Shown here one piece after another: positions 28,297 through 36,718 of a DNA stretch of 58,834 nucleotides. The translations under genes and the position numbers were made by a program. Position 1 is the stretch's first letter. Each line of letters begins with the position of its first letter. The notes beneath the pieces were generated by a model. It was not told the origin of the DNA, did not search any database, and saw only the letters and a program-made list of their open reading frames with translations. Origin of the DNA: an uncultured Verrucomicrobiales bacterium (GTDB lineage: Bacteria > Verrucomicrobiota > Verrucomicrobiia > Verrucomicrobiales > DEV007); the NCBI GenBank assembly GCA_937891465.1, contig CALAHF010000090.1, forward strand, positions 1 to 58,834, in the 5' to 3' direction.

Positions 28297-28632
28297 ATGA
28301 AATCTGGAAACATCGCCGCAGAAATTCCATCCAGTTTGCCGAATGAGTTGGTCGAGATTTTGGCAGAAGGCGAGGGGAAGCTACGAATCGAACGCATCGT
28401 TTCGCGAGGTCATGCTTCGCCATCTGATTTTTGGTATGACCAATCGGAAACGGAGTTGGTGATGCTGGTTTCTGGCGCGGCCGTTCTGAAATTTGAGGAA
28501 GCCGATGAGCCGCTGGAAATGATTGCCGGAGATTGGATCGAGATTCCGCCGGGCAAACGTCATCGCGTTGAGAACACTGCGGCTGGCATGGACTCAATTT
28601 GGCTAGCGGTATTTTGGGAACCGGTGAGGTAG
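28297..28632 (+). CDS. Single-domain cupin protein
   Basis: 111 residues. Cupin motif 1 is degenerate (ETELVMLVSGAAVLKFEE) and motif 2 is GDWIEIPPGKRHRVENT. A few His and Glu in the barrel could bind metal, but the usual HxH of motif 1 is missing here (the residues are E-T-E), so an enzyme role is uncertain. Similar proteins are annotated as cupins or phosphoribosylaminoimidazole-carboxylase-like; no substrate can be given. Confidence 0.82.
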   Translation: MKSGNIAAEIPSSLPNELVEILAEGEGKLRIERIVSRGHASPSDFWYDQSETELVMLVSGAAVLKFEEADEPLEMIAGDWIEIPPGKRHRVENTAAGMDSIWLAVFWEPVR

Positions 28633-28654
28633 TAGAACTTGTAACCAAGAAGAT

Positions 28655-28724
28655 GCGTCTTTCCTAGCGCCTGCGGAACCTCTGGCTTCGTGGCTGAATT
28701 CTTTGTGGGCGCTTGGAAAGACGC
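28655..28724. repeat. Long inverted repeat between convergent genes
   Basis: GCGTCTTTCCTAGCGCC at 28655-28671 pairs with GGCGCTTGGAAAGACGC at 28708-28724: 16 of 17 positions, with one T-T mismatch, and a 36-base loop. It lies between the cupin and sulfatase 3' ends. It has no T-run, so it could be a bidirectional 3' hairpin or a member of another dispersed repeat family. Confidence 0.7.
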
Positions 28725-28740
28725 CCCTCCTTGTGAAATC

Positions 28741-30237
28741 TCACTTCGGATCGATGACACCTTTCTCCACCGTAGCTGCCCATGGGCGCGGCTTTGGTTC
28801 GCGATAATCAGGATGACCTTTTGGTGCGTGATGGCGGCGCGCTTTGGATTCTCCGCCATTCCAAATGTCGTATTTTGGATCGGCGTATTTGTCGAAAAAC
28901 TGGACTAACATTTTTGCCATTTCGTCCTGCTTTTTGGCGTGTTCAGATTGTCCAAAAAGATTGGAGCGTTCCATCGGATCGATCTCCATGTCGTAAAGCT
29001 CGCCGTGGCCTTCGGGTGAACGTCGCTCGACATATTTCCAGCGTTCCGTTCGGACAGAACGGCAGCTTTCCATTTCATAATACATCTCGGTTTCCCACGG
29101 AATGGTTTCGCCACGAAGCAGCGGCGCGAAGTTTCGGCCGGGGAGTTTTGGCTGCTCAGGAATACGTTTTTTCAGGCCGATGTAGTCGAGCACGCTCGGC
29201 ATGAAATCGTAGTTGGTGACCATCGCTTCGCTTTTTGCGGGTTTGATTCCGCTCGGGTGATGAAAGATGAATGGCACCTGCATCATCATGTCGTGCGCGG
29301 CCATAGGGCGGGTGTGATCACCCATGCCGAAGAATCCGTTTTGGCCGCCCATCCATCCCTGATCGCCTGCAAAAATGACGAGGGTGTTTTCGTCGAGCCC
29401 ATGTTTTTTGAGCGTTTCCATGATCTCACCGACACCGTCATCAACTCCGCTGACCTCGGCCGCAACGCGTCTCATACTCACGATGTTGTTGTGAAAGTTG
29501 AGATTGGAATATTGCCAGGGATGCGCTGTGTCGCGCGGAAACGAAAGCATTTCCTTGTCCTCGTAGTATTCCGCCCAGCGGTTCTTGGATTCGCGTAAGA
29601 GGAGATTACTGAGGCAATAGGGGCCGTTGTAGGCGAGGTAGAGAAAGAACGGTTTTTCGCCGTCTTTGTTTTGTTCGATGAAATCGATCCCGCGTTCGGT
29701 CCAAAGATCGGTCATGTATTTCGGCGACTTTTTCAGCAGCTCGCCATCGAGGATCACGGGATCGTTATACATGCTGCTGGTTCCGCCGCGAGGCATCGTC
29801 GCCCAGTAGGAAAATCCATCGGGCGGATTCATGTTATCACCGAGGTGCCACTTGCCGCTGAGCCCGCAGACGTAGCCTTCGGAGTGCAAAATTTCGGGTA
29901 AGGTTTCAAACTCTTCGAGTGCGTAGTAGGCCTGATCGCCCATCATGTATTTCCCATCGAGAAACGAATGAATGCCGTGCTGCGATGGCATCAGGCCAGT
30001 CAGGTAGGTGGCTCGCGTCGGTGAACAAACTGGATTGCTCGCCATTCCCCGCATAAACTGCATTCCTTCGCCGGCCATCTTGTCGAGATTTGGCGTTTGG
30101 ATATCGTTGTTTCCGTAGCAACCCAAGGTCCACGCGCCGTGGTTATCAGTCAGGATAAAAACGACGTTGGGCTTTTTTTCGGCGGCAAAAAGCAGCGGAG
30201 CGGAGCACGCAATGAGAAACATGAGAAGCAATTTCAT
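28741..30237 (-). CDS. Secreted formylglycine sulfatase (1)
   Basis: 498 residues with a signal peptide (LLLMFLIACSAPLLFAAE). The metal-binding start is VVFILTDNHGAW. The catalytic loop is NPVCSPTRATYLTG, with Cys71 to be converted to formylglycine. A later D-x-G block, FAGDQGWMGGQNGFFGMGDH, carries further metal and His ligands. Type I sulfatases remove sulfate esters from glycans or other sulfated compounds; the substrate is not predictable from sequence. The second sulfatase gene lies 85 bases upstream in the same direction. Confidence 0.93.
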   Translation of the reverse strand: MKLLLMFLIACSAPLLFAAEKKPNVVFILTDNHGAWTLGCYGNNDIQTPNLDKMAGEGMQFMRGMASNPVCSPTRATYLTGLMPSQHGIHSFLDGKYMMGDQAYYALEEFETLPEILHSEGYVCGLSGKWHLGDNMNPPDGFSYWATMPRGGTSSMYNDPVILDGELLKKSPKYMTDLWTERGIDFIEQNKDGEKPFFLYLAYNGPYCLSNLLLRESKNRWAEYYEDKEMLSFPRDTAHPWQYSNLNFHNNIVSMRRVAAEVSGVDDGVGEIMETLKKHGLDENTLVIFAGDQGWMGGQNGFFGMGDHTRPMAAHDMMMQVPFIFHHPSGIKPAKSEAMVTNYDFMPSVLDYIGLKKRIPEQPKLPGRNFAPLLRGETIPWETEMYYEMESCRSVRTERWKYVERRSPEGHGELYDMEIDPMERSNLFGQSEHAKKQDEMAKMLVQFFDKYADPKYDIWNGGESKARRHHAPKGHPDYREPKPRPWAATVEKGVIDPK

Positions 30238-30322
30238 TGCTTTTTATTTTTCACAAATCGCAGGCGAGGGCAATGGCGAAACGGGGCTGATCTGCGGGAG
30301 TGGCCTCGCACGCCACCAAGCC

Positions 30323-31861
30323 TCACTCCGGCACAACCGGAACGAGTGACTTGCCTGCCTTATCCAGAGGGAAGAGCGCGTCGTGATTTTTCAACTGAGC
30401 GACAAGTCCCGTCATCATTTGTTTCAACTCAGCGGGCTTTGTGTCGGCTAGGTTGGTCGACTCAAATGGATCATCTTTCAGATTAAAAAGCTGGTAGTGA
30501 CCGCCTTCAAATTGAATGTGTCCGCCAGTGGTAGCGATTTCAGGCAGGGTGTGATAAATCACTTTCCAGTCGCCGTCGCGCCACGTAGTGAAGTAGTTGC
30601 TGCGGTGCTTTCCGTGCGGGTAATGCATCAGGAATTGTTCAGGATGGTTTTTGTCGGCAGCTCCGGTAAGAACCGTTTGCATGGGGTATCCGTCGACTGT
30701 GTGATCGGAAGGACTTTCAACACCCGTAACTCCGAGAACCGTTGGAAAAATATCAGTCACCGAACCAATCTGACTGTTGATTTTTCCTGCTGGAATTGGC
30801 AACTGTTTCTGAAATTTGTTTTCGGGGTTTGGCTTGGCCCAGGCGGCGATAAATGGAACGCGCATTCCGCCTTCGTAATGGGCTCCTTTTTTACCGCGTA
30901 ATGGAGCCGCACAAGCGACCGCGTGCTGATCTCCCAAAGGAGCGTCGGAACCATTGTCGCCGAGAAAGATAATCAAAGTGTCTTCGGCAATCCCAATTTT
31001 CTCGAAGTGATCCATCATATCACCGAGAGATTTGTCCATTCCCTCAACCAACGTCGCAAACGCCTTGGCATTTTTTGACTTGTCGGAGTCAGCGTAGTTG
31101 GCTTCAAATCGCGGATCGGAATCGAACGGCGCGTGGACTGCGTAGTGAGAAAAATAGAGATAAAACGGCTTGTCATCCTTTACGGCGTCATCAACGAGTC
31201 CCTTGGTTTCAATCGTCAGGGCTTCAGTCAAAAACGTTTTCGTGCCGTGATATTTTTCCAAATGGGGAACGAAGCTTCGTCCGCGTTTGGTGCCCGTTCC
31301 GTAATTTTTCTCCCCGAAATAACTACCCGGGGCACCGATCGAACGTCCCGCGAGATTGATGTCGAATCCGATTTTTGAAGGGTTAGCACCCGGATGATCT
31401 TTGGGACCAAAATGGCCTTTTCCAACATGAATAGTCCGGTAACCCGCTTTCCCCAAAACGCCCGGAAGGGTGACATCATCGGTCCCCAATCCCGTCCAAT
31501 TCCAAGCTTTGGGCCCTTGATCGCCAGCGTTGTCCGCCCATGGGTTGATCCAGTTTGTCGCACGATGGCGAGCGGCGTTTTGGCCCGTCATGATCGAAAT
31601 TCGAGTCGGCGAACAAACGCTCATCGCATAGAATTGGTTGAAGCGAATGCCCTGCTTTGCGAGTCGCTCCATCCCCGGTGTCCGGTAAAAGTCATTCAGC
31701 GGATAGCGTTTTGGAGCGCCTTTTTCATCGGTCAGGAAAGGAACCGACGTGTCCATCACGCCCATGTCATCGACGAGGAAAACCATGACATTCGGACGAT
31801 CTGCCGCAGAGGCGGAGAGCAAAGTAGCGGCCGCAAGTAGCGCAGCGAGAGAGAGTTTCAT
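30323..31861 (-). CDS. Secreted formylglycine sulfatase (2)
   Basis: 512 residues from ATG 31861, where a clean signal peptide begins (LAALLAAATLLSASA). It has VMVFLVDDMGVMDTS at the start and the formylglycine loop AMSVCSPTRISIMTG with Cys83. IIFLGDNGSDAPLGDQHA supplies more metal ligands. A GKGHFGPKDH stretch fits the usual Lys/His active-site set. It is clearly different from the neighbouring sulfatase, so the two probably act on different linkages. Confidence 0.93.
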   Translation of the reverse strand: MKLSLAALLAAATLLSASAADRPNVMVFLVDDMGVMDTSVPFLTDEKGAPKRYPLNDFYRTPGMERLAKQGIRFNQFYAMSVCSPTRISIMTGQNAARHRATNWINPWADNAGDQGPKAWNWTGLGTDDVTLPGVLGKAGYRTIHVGKGHFGPKDHPGANPSKIGFDINLAGRSIGAPGSYFGEKNYGTGTKRGRSFVPHLEKYHGTKTFLTEALTIETKGLVDDAVKDDKPFYLYFSHYAVHAPFDSDPRFEANYADSDKSKNAKAFATLVEGMDKSLGDMMDHFEKIGIAEDTLIIFLGDNGSDAPLGDQHAVACAAPLRGKKGAHYEGGMRVPFIAAWAKPNPENKFQKQLPIPAGKINSQIGSVTDIFPTVLGVTGVESPSDHTVDGYPMQTVLTGAADKNHPEQFLMHYPHGKHRSNYFTTWRDGDWKVIYHTLPEIATTGGHIQFEGGHYQLFNLKDDPFESTNLADTKPAELKQMMTGLVAQLKNHDALFPLDKAGKSLVPVVPE

Positions 31862-31911
31862 GCGAATAGAATAGCTGGAGTTGCGCTGATTAGGTAATCC
31901 CACGAAGGCGG

Positions 31912-33249
31912 TTATTTCGCCGGAAGCGTGAACGAGAAATCTTTCTCCAAGCCGCCCTTCACTCGGACTGTGTAGGTCACTTTGTCACCGACTTTGTGAT
32001 TGAATCGGAACCACGTGATCAGCTTTCGAATGTCCTTGTCGTCGCGCATCCCGTTGATCGCGACGATCTCCATGTTGGGTCGCAGGCCTGTGGAATATAC
32101 TTCTTTTTGAGCAGGTTGTTTTCCCATCCAAGGCCTTACGGACAATCCTTTTCCCTTTCCAAAATTCGGACCTTTCAGTGGAAAAAATCCCATGCCCGGT
32201 CCGTAAACGCCGTCGTAAACTGACTTGCGCCACCAGTTTTCTTCCGCCTTCCAGCCAGTTTTCACAGCCAAACTTGCGAACTTAGCTTCGCCGTTTGAAG
32301 TCCACCCGATCAGGATGGACTCGTCTCCGGCAGAAGCCCTGTGCAGAGCGCCTCGCAAATCAGCTTGGCCGAAAATCCGCGTTTGGTCCGCCATTCCGAT
32401 GACGTCTCCCGCTTTCATTCCAGCATTTGCAGCAGGGCCACTGAGTTCGACCATTTTGATAACATTCCCCAAATCCCGATCCAGAATAATGCCGACATTT
32501 TCGGGAAGCGGCCATCGATCTTTTAATTCATTTTTCTTAAAGTCACCAGCATCTATGAGCTCCAAATTCAAGATGTCGCCTACCTGATGGCAATGCAGGC
32601 AGGTTTGATGCTCTGCCATTCCGGGACGCATCTCATGAAGTAAATCGTGGCCTTTTCGATCTTTCGGGCCGGTTTGATTTGCTGAGAAATCAGGAACTGG
32701 TCCATCGATTTTCCACGAGCGACGCTTCGGATTGTGATGATGCGCGAGAACGGCATTCATGTTGTTTAGAAACGCCTTTTCGCTGATTCGCGTTTCGTCG
32801 GAGACGTGATCTTTCCCGCCAAAAACACCGTAGAGTTCGCCTTTTGGGGAGAAAAAATAGGCCCACCAGGACAAATCCAAATCCTGATGGGTTGTGTAAG
32901 GAAATAGTCGGTCATCAAGCTGGGCTGCATCGGTTACCCGAACCGTCACAAATTGGCTGAGCGCTGGATTCAGCAGCGGAGTTCCTTCCAGCACGGTTTT
33001 ATCAAAAGCGGCGCACTGTTTGCAGGGAAGACACCGAAACGTGATAAGGAGAGGCTTGCCTGATTTTTCAGCTTCTTCCAAGGCTGCTGGCAGATCGGAA
33101 TGCCATTCGATGGGGGTTGAAGTATCTCCAGGTGCAGCCGAAGTGGGAGCCGGTGCTTCGAGAATTTCAGTCCAGGTTGCCTTGTCCGCCGCGTGACTGA
33201 AAAACGAAGCAAATAAGCAGGCTGAAATGAGTCGAATCGGAAATTTCAT
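31912..33249 (-). CDS. Exported thioredoxin-like, haem-motif and PDZ protein
   Basis: 445 residues. After a signal peptide (ending FSHA) comes a thioredoxin-like domain with FRCLPCKQCAAFD; C73, C76 and C79 form a C-x2-C-x2-C set rather than the usual CxxC. CLHCHQ at 217-222 is a c-type haem motif. A PDZ domain follows at about 245-320 (LSGPAANAGMKAGDVIGMAD), and a second PDZ-like stretch lies near the end (TGLRPNMEIVAINGMRDDKD). Such proteins are common in Planctomycetes and Verrucomicrobia without known activity; a redox role in the periplasm is inferred. It is 50 bases upstream of sulfatase 2, in the same direction. Confidence 0.75.
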   Translation of the reverse strand: MKFPIRLISACLFASFFSHAADKATWTEILEAPAPTSAAPGDTSTPIEWHSDLPAALEEAEKSGKPLLITFRCLPCKQCAAFDKTVLEGTPLLNPALSQFVTVRVTDAAQLDDRLFPYTTHQDLDLSWWAYFFSPKGELYGVFGGKDHVSDETRISEKAFLNNMNAVLAHHHNPKRRSWKIDGPVPDFSANQTGPKDRKGHDLLHEMRPGMAEHQTCLHCHQVGDILNLELIDAGDFKKNELKDRWPLPENVGIILDRDLGNVIKMVELSGPAANAGMKAGDVIGMADQTRIFGQADLRGALHRASAGDESILIGWTSNGEAKFASLAVKTGWKAEENWWRKSVYDGVYGPGMGFFPLKGPNFGKGKGLSVRPWMGKQPAQKEVYSTGLRPNMEIVAINGMRDDKDIRKLITWFRFNHKVGDKVTYTVRVKGGLEKDFSFTLPAK

Positions 33250-33315
33250 CGCCGGATCTTACTGAAAAACTGAAGATATTGTCAAAATCCGAATTGCTTG
33301 GAAAAGCCTTCGTCT

Positions 33316-33358
33316 CGAACATACCCTGTTGACTCATTGATCAGCCCCTGTTGACTCG
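33316..33358 (-). repeat. 43-bp bipartite repeat, copy 6 (direct type)
   Basis: Holds CCCTGTTGACTC twice in the same direction, so its two halves have changed together as direct copies. Left edge CGAACATA, centre CTCATTGATC, right edge GACTCG. It lies in the divergent gap between the thioredoxin-like gene and the MMPL gene. Confidence 0.82.
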
Positions 33359-33385
33359 AGGCGATCGTTTTAGTTGAACTTTTTG

Positions 33386-35764
33386 ATGACCCGAATTCCT
33401 CCCATTCTCCTTCTAACGGTGCTCGGCGCGATCGCGATGCTCTGCGTTTCGCAGGTGAAGTTTTCGGCGGGGATTTACGAACTGCTTCCGGCTGATCTAC
33501 CGGAGGTGCAGGGGATGAACGACTTGAACACGTATTTTTCGCGGGATGGGCAACTCATTGTCACGGTGAAAACGGCTGAGGAATATTTCACAGGTGAGGC
33601 GGCGACGGCATTGGCTGATCGTCTCTTAGAAAAACCTGATTTGGTTGCTCGAGTTCATCAGGAATTGGAGCTCGATCAGCTGGCGTTGCAAGGCGGTGGG
33701 ATGTTGGCCTGGATGTGGTTGAATTCGCCTCCGGAGGATTTTTCAAAACTGGTGGCGCGTCTGGGACCTGATCAGTCGGGTGCGACAATTGCTGAATCGA
33801 TGGCGATGGTTCAGGAGGGGATACTGAGCGGCGAAACGGTCATTCGAGGCTACGACCCGCTCGTATTGGCAAAATTACCCGGCGAATTGGGTGAAACGGA
33901 TTTGGCGGAGACCGATCCAATGGCGTCGCCGGACGGCACGTTTCGAATTCTCTATTTCGAAGGCAGTGGCGTTGATTTTTCCGATTATCGGCAGTCGGCC
34001 AAATGGCTGGATCAATTCAAAACCGAAGTCGAAGCGTGGCGGCTTGAGTGGGCAATCGAGAATGTCCCCGTGAAAATCGGTATGACCGGTACTCCTGCTT
34101 TCATGGCGGAAGTCGGTTCAAAAATAGAACGCGACATGACAATTTCGATGTTCGCGACAATGGCGCTGATCGGATTGCTCTTCTGGATCATGCATCGGCA
34201 ATCCAAGCCGTTGTCCTGGTTGATCGCGGCCATGTTGGTTATTTTGTCGGTCACGATCTTGATTGCGGGTGTGGTCTTTGGTGATCTTAGCGTAATGAGC
34301 GCCGGATTTGGCGCGATTTTGATCGGGCTGGCGGTGGACTATGGCATCGTGCTCTATCGCGAAGCGATGACTGGAGATCAGACCGCGAAAGAACTTCGCA
34401 AAGTCGTTGGACCCAGCATTTTGTGGGCTGCCGGAACGACGGCAATTGTATTTCTGTCGCTGAATTTCAGTTCACTCCCCGGTTTAGCCGAGCTGGGAAA
34501 TTTGGTGGCCATCGGGATTTTTGTTGGTGCACTGATCATGCTGTGGGGATTCGCGCCGATTGCTGTTCAGTTTGGGGGGCAAGCGAAAGGCGGCCCCGGG
34601 CTCCACCGTTCGAAATCTCCGAAGAAGGCGATGCGTCGCTCCGCAATCACTGCGATGGTGGTACCTGTTCTGGCGGTTATTTCGTGTTTCGTCGGCGAAT
34701 TGCCCGGATTAGAAGCTCAGTTTCATCCGTTTCGAATTCGAGAAAGTCAGTCCGTTCAAGCGTGGGCCGAGTTACAATCGAACCTGAAAGGCCGTGACAA
34801 TGCTGTCCCGATAACCATCACGGCGGATTCAGTCGAAGAACTGCGGGAGAACTCAGCGGCCGCTGAAACCCGGCTGAAAAAAGCGGAAGCCGATGGAATG
34901 ATCGAACGGTTCATCCTGCCGACGGCGATGATTCCAGATCCAAAACGTCAGGCGGTGAATCTTAAGAGCGTTGTTCCCGTTCTGTCTGAAAAGAGCCGAC
35001 TACTTGCTGAAATCGACGCCGCCGGATTTTCTGAAGAAGGCAAAACGCTGACCACCGAAATGTTTTCAAGCTGGGAAGTCGCCAAGTCAGCCGTTGAAGC
35101 TAATGGCTTTGCATTGCCAACTGGAAATCTTGGCGAGTGGTCAATCGGTCGACTTTTTACAGAAAAAGACGGCACATTCGCAGCCCTCGGAACGGTTCGC
35201 CCGGTCGATCGACTCAGTCGCGATTGGGTGCTCGCCATCTGTGATGAAACCACAAGTGCCGCCAGTTTAGGCTCTCTGGGGACGGCTTTAAACGAACGGA
35301 TCACCATGGATATGAAGCGGGTATTCCTACCAATGATCTGTGTTTTAGCAGTCATGTTAGGTTTTGTTTTCCGGGAATGGCGAGACTTGTTGCTCAGCCT
35401 CTTCTGCCTCGCCTTTGCTGCTGCCGCCATTTTGATCGTTACGATTTGGACTCCGATGAGCTGGAATTCCTTCAATATTTGCGGGCTTCCACTGCTCTTT
35501 GGAACAGGGTTGGATTTCAGTATTCACATGATTTTTGCCCTGCGTCGTTGCAGTGGTGATCTCGGAAAAGCTCGTCTTGGAATCGGCAACGCATTGATCT
35601 TTTGCGGGATGTCTTCGGCGATCGGATTTGGTTCCCTTGCGACTTCTGCAGCCGATGGATTGTCGAGTCTTGGTATTGTTTGTGCCGTCGGAATTTTCAT
35701 CAATATGGCAATCGCCGTTTGGTTGCTTCCGCGATGGTATCGGTGGATTCATCGGCTGAAATAA
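33386..35764 (+). CDS. MMPL/RND-family exporter
   Basis: 792 residues from ATG 33386 (a TTG four codons earlier is possible). It is duplicated, as in RND-type transporters: an N-terminal helix, a large extracytoplasmic loop, five or so helices around GFGAILIGLAVDYGIVLYRE, then a second loop and a second helix bundle with CGLPLLFGTGLDFSIHMIF. The paired GLxxDYGI/GLDFSIHM segments are the proton-relay region of the family. Together with the LolA-like gene that follows it resembles the MMPL-LolA pair found in aryl-polyene and related lipid-export clusters, but no other such genes are here. Confidence 0.85.
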   Translation: MTRIPPILLLTVLGAIAMLCVSQVKFSAGIYELLPADLPEVQGMNDLNTYFSRDGQLIVTVKTAEEYFTGEAATALADRLLEKPDLVARVHQELELDQLALQGGGMLAWMWLNSPPEDFSKLVARLGPDQSGATIAESMAMVQEGILSGETVIRGYDPLVLAKLPGELGETDLAETDPMASPDGTFRILYFEGSGVDFSDYRQSAKWLDQFKTEVEAWRLEWAIENVPVKIGMTGTPAFMAEVGSKIERDMTISMFATMALIGLLFWIMHRQSKPLSWLIAAMLVILSVTILIAGVVFGDLSVMSAGFGAILIGLAVDYGIVLYREAMTGDQTAKELRKVVGPSILWAAGTTAIVFLSLNFSSLPGLAELGNLVAIGIFVGALIMLWGFAPIAVQFGGQAKGGPGLHRSKSPKKAMRRSAITAMVVPVLAVISCFVGELPGLEAQFHPFRIRESQSVQAWAELQSNLKGRDNAVPITITADSVEELRENSAAAETRLKKAEADGMIERFILPTAMIPDPKRQAVNLKSVVPVLSEKSRLLAEIDAAGFSEEGKTLTTEMFSSWEVAKSAVEANGFALPTGNLGEWSIGRLFTEKDGTFAALGTVRPVDRLSRDWVLAICDETTSAASLGSLGTALNERITMDMKRVFLPMICVLAVMLGFVFREWRDLLLSLFCLAFAAAAILIVTIWTPMSWNSFNICGLPLLFGTGLDFSIHMIFALRRCSGDLGKARLGIGNALIFCGMSSAIGFGSLATSAADGLSSLGIVCAVGIFINMAIAVWLLPRWYRWIHRLK

Positions 35765-35830
35765 ATTAGGGGGAAATCACATTTTTATGTGTGGTTGCGT
35801 GCGGTTGTCGCCAACGTAAACTGCGGCCTC

Positions 35831-36490
35831 ATGATCGGAAAACTTTCATTCCTCCCTGCACTCGGTATTCTGTTGGCTTTCTCAGTCAGCGATCTTCAAG
35901 CTCAGGACTTGTCGGAAGAGCAGGTCGTCGCAAACTGGCTGAAAACCAATGAAGGCGTCTCGCGGTTGAAACTCAATTTCACGCAGACGCAGGCGATGAA
36001 AACGGTGAAGGTTCCGATCGTCCAGCGAGGTAATTTGTGGCTCGATTTGAGTTCGAAAAAATTCCGTTGGGAAGCTGGGCAGACGCTCGTGATCGGCAAT
36101 AGCTCAAACATCACTATCCAACGTACTGGCGGGAAAAAATACGAAAAGCGCGCATCAGGATCGGGCGGTGCCCCCGGCCTCGCTTCGTTGGCGAAAGGAT
36201 TTCCGAAATCGATGAGCCAATTTAAAAGCCAGTATAAATTGCTGAAAGTCACCAAGGGAATGGGGGACTATGCAATCCTCGCTCAGCCCACAGGTGCAAG
36301 TGCCAAAGGGGTAAAAACCTTCACGTTTAAAGTCGATTCTAAAGACTTTGCTCTCGAAGGCATGTCTTTGGTTTTGAAAGACGGGTCAAAAGTGTCGACC
36401 TCATTCAGGAGTGTCACGCGCAATCCATCGATTCCCGCGAGCACTTTCGTTCCCGATTTGAAGGGATACACCGAGACGAAATTTAAGTAG
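35831..36490 (+). CDS. LolA-like outer-membrane lipoprotein carrier
   Basis: 219 residues from ATG 35831; a signal peptide (LGILLAFSVSDLQAQ) is followed by a LolA-type half-barrel with KLNFTQTQAMKTVKVP, GNLWLDLSSKKFRWEAG and LKDGSKVSTSFRSV. Family proteins carry lipoproteins or other lipids across the periplasm. It follows the MMPL exporter by 66 bases in the same direction, so the two probably work together in lipid transport. Confidence 0.75.
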   Translation: MIGKLSFLPALGILLAFSVSDLQAQDLSEEQVVANWLKTNEGVSRLKLNFTQTQAMKTVKVPIVQRGNLWLDLSSKKFRWEAGQTLVIGNSSNITIQRTGGKKYEKRASGSGGAPGLASLAKGFPKSMSQFKSQYKLLKVTKGMGDYAILAQPTGASAKGVKTFTFKVDSKDFALEGMSLVLKDGSKVSTSFRSVTRNPSIPASTFVPDLKGYTETKFK

Positions 36491-36553
36491 GAATTTGTAA
36501 GGCCGTTTTCGCTCCAAAATCTGCCTTAGAGGCGTAGTCTGTTACACCTCGCC

Positions 36554-36718
36554 GTGCATAAAAAGCCTCATCTCCCGTCCAAAATTTGTCCGCATTGTGA
36601 TCGTCCCTTCGCGTGGCGCAAGCGGTGGGAGGGTTGTTGGGACGAGGTGAAATATTGCTCCGAACGGTGTCGACGTGAATCAAAATCACAGCGAAAATCT
36701 AAGAACGAAAATCGATGA
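36554..36718 (+). CDS. DUF2256 zinc-finger-like small protein
   Basis: 54 residues from GTG 36554. It has the full DUF2256 pattern: K-K-P-H-L, P-S-K-I-C-P-H-C, then WRKRWEGCWDEVKYCSERCR and a basic tail. Four cysteines are placed to hold a zinc ion. DUF2256 genes usually sit beside photolyase/cryptochrome or flavin genes; here its TGA overlaps the ATG of the flavoprotein gene (ATGA), so they are translationally coupled. A start at an upstream codon cannot be excluded. It is short and easy to miss in automatic annotation. Confidence 0.8.
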   Translation: MHKKPHLPSKICPHCDRPFAWRKRWEGCWDEVKYCSERCRRESKSQRKSKNENR

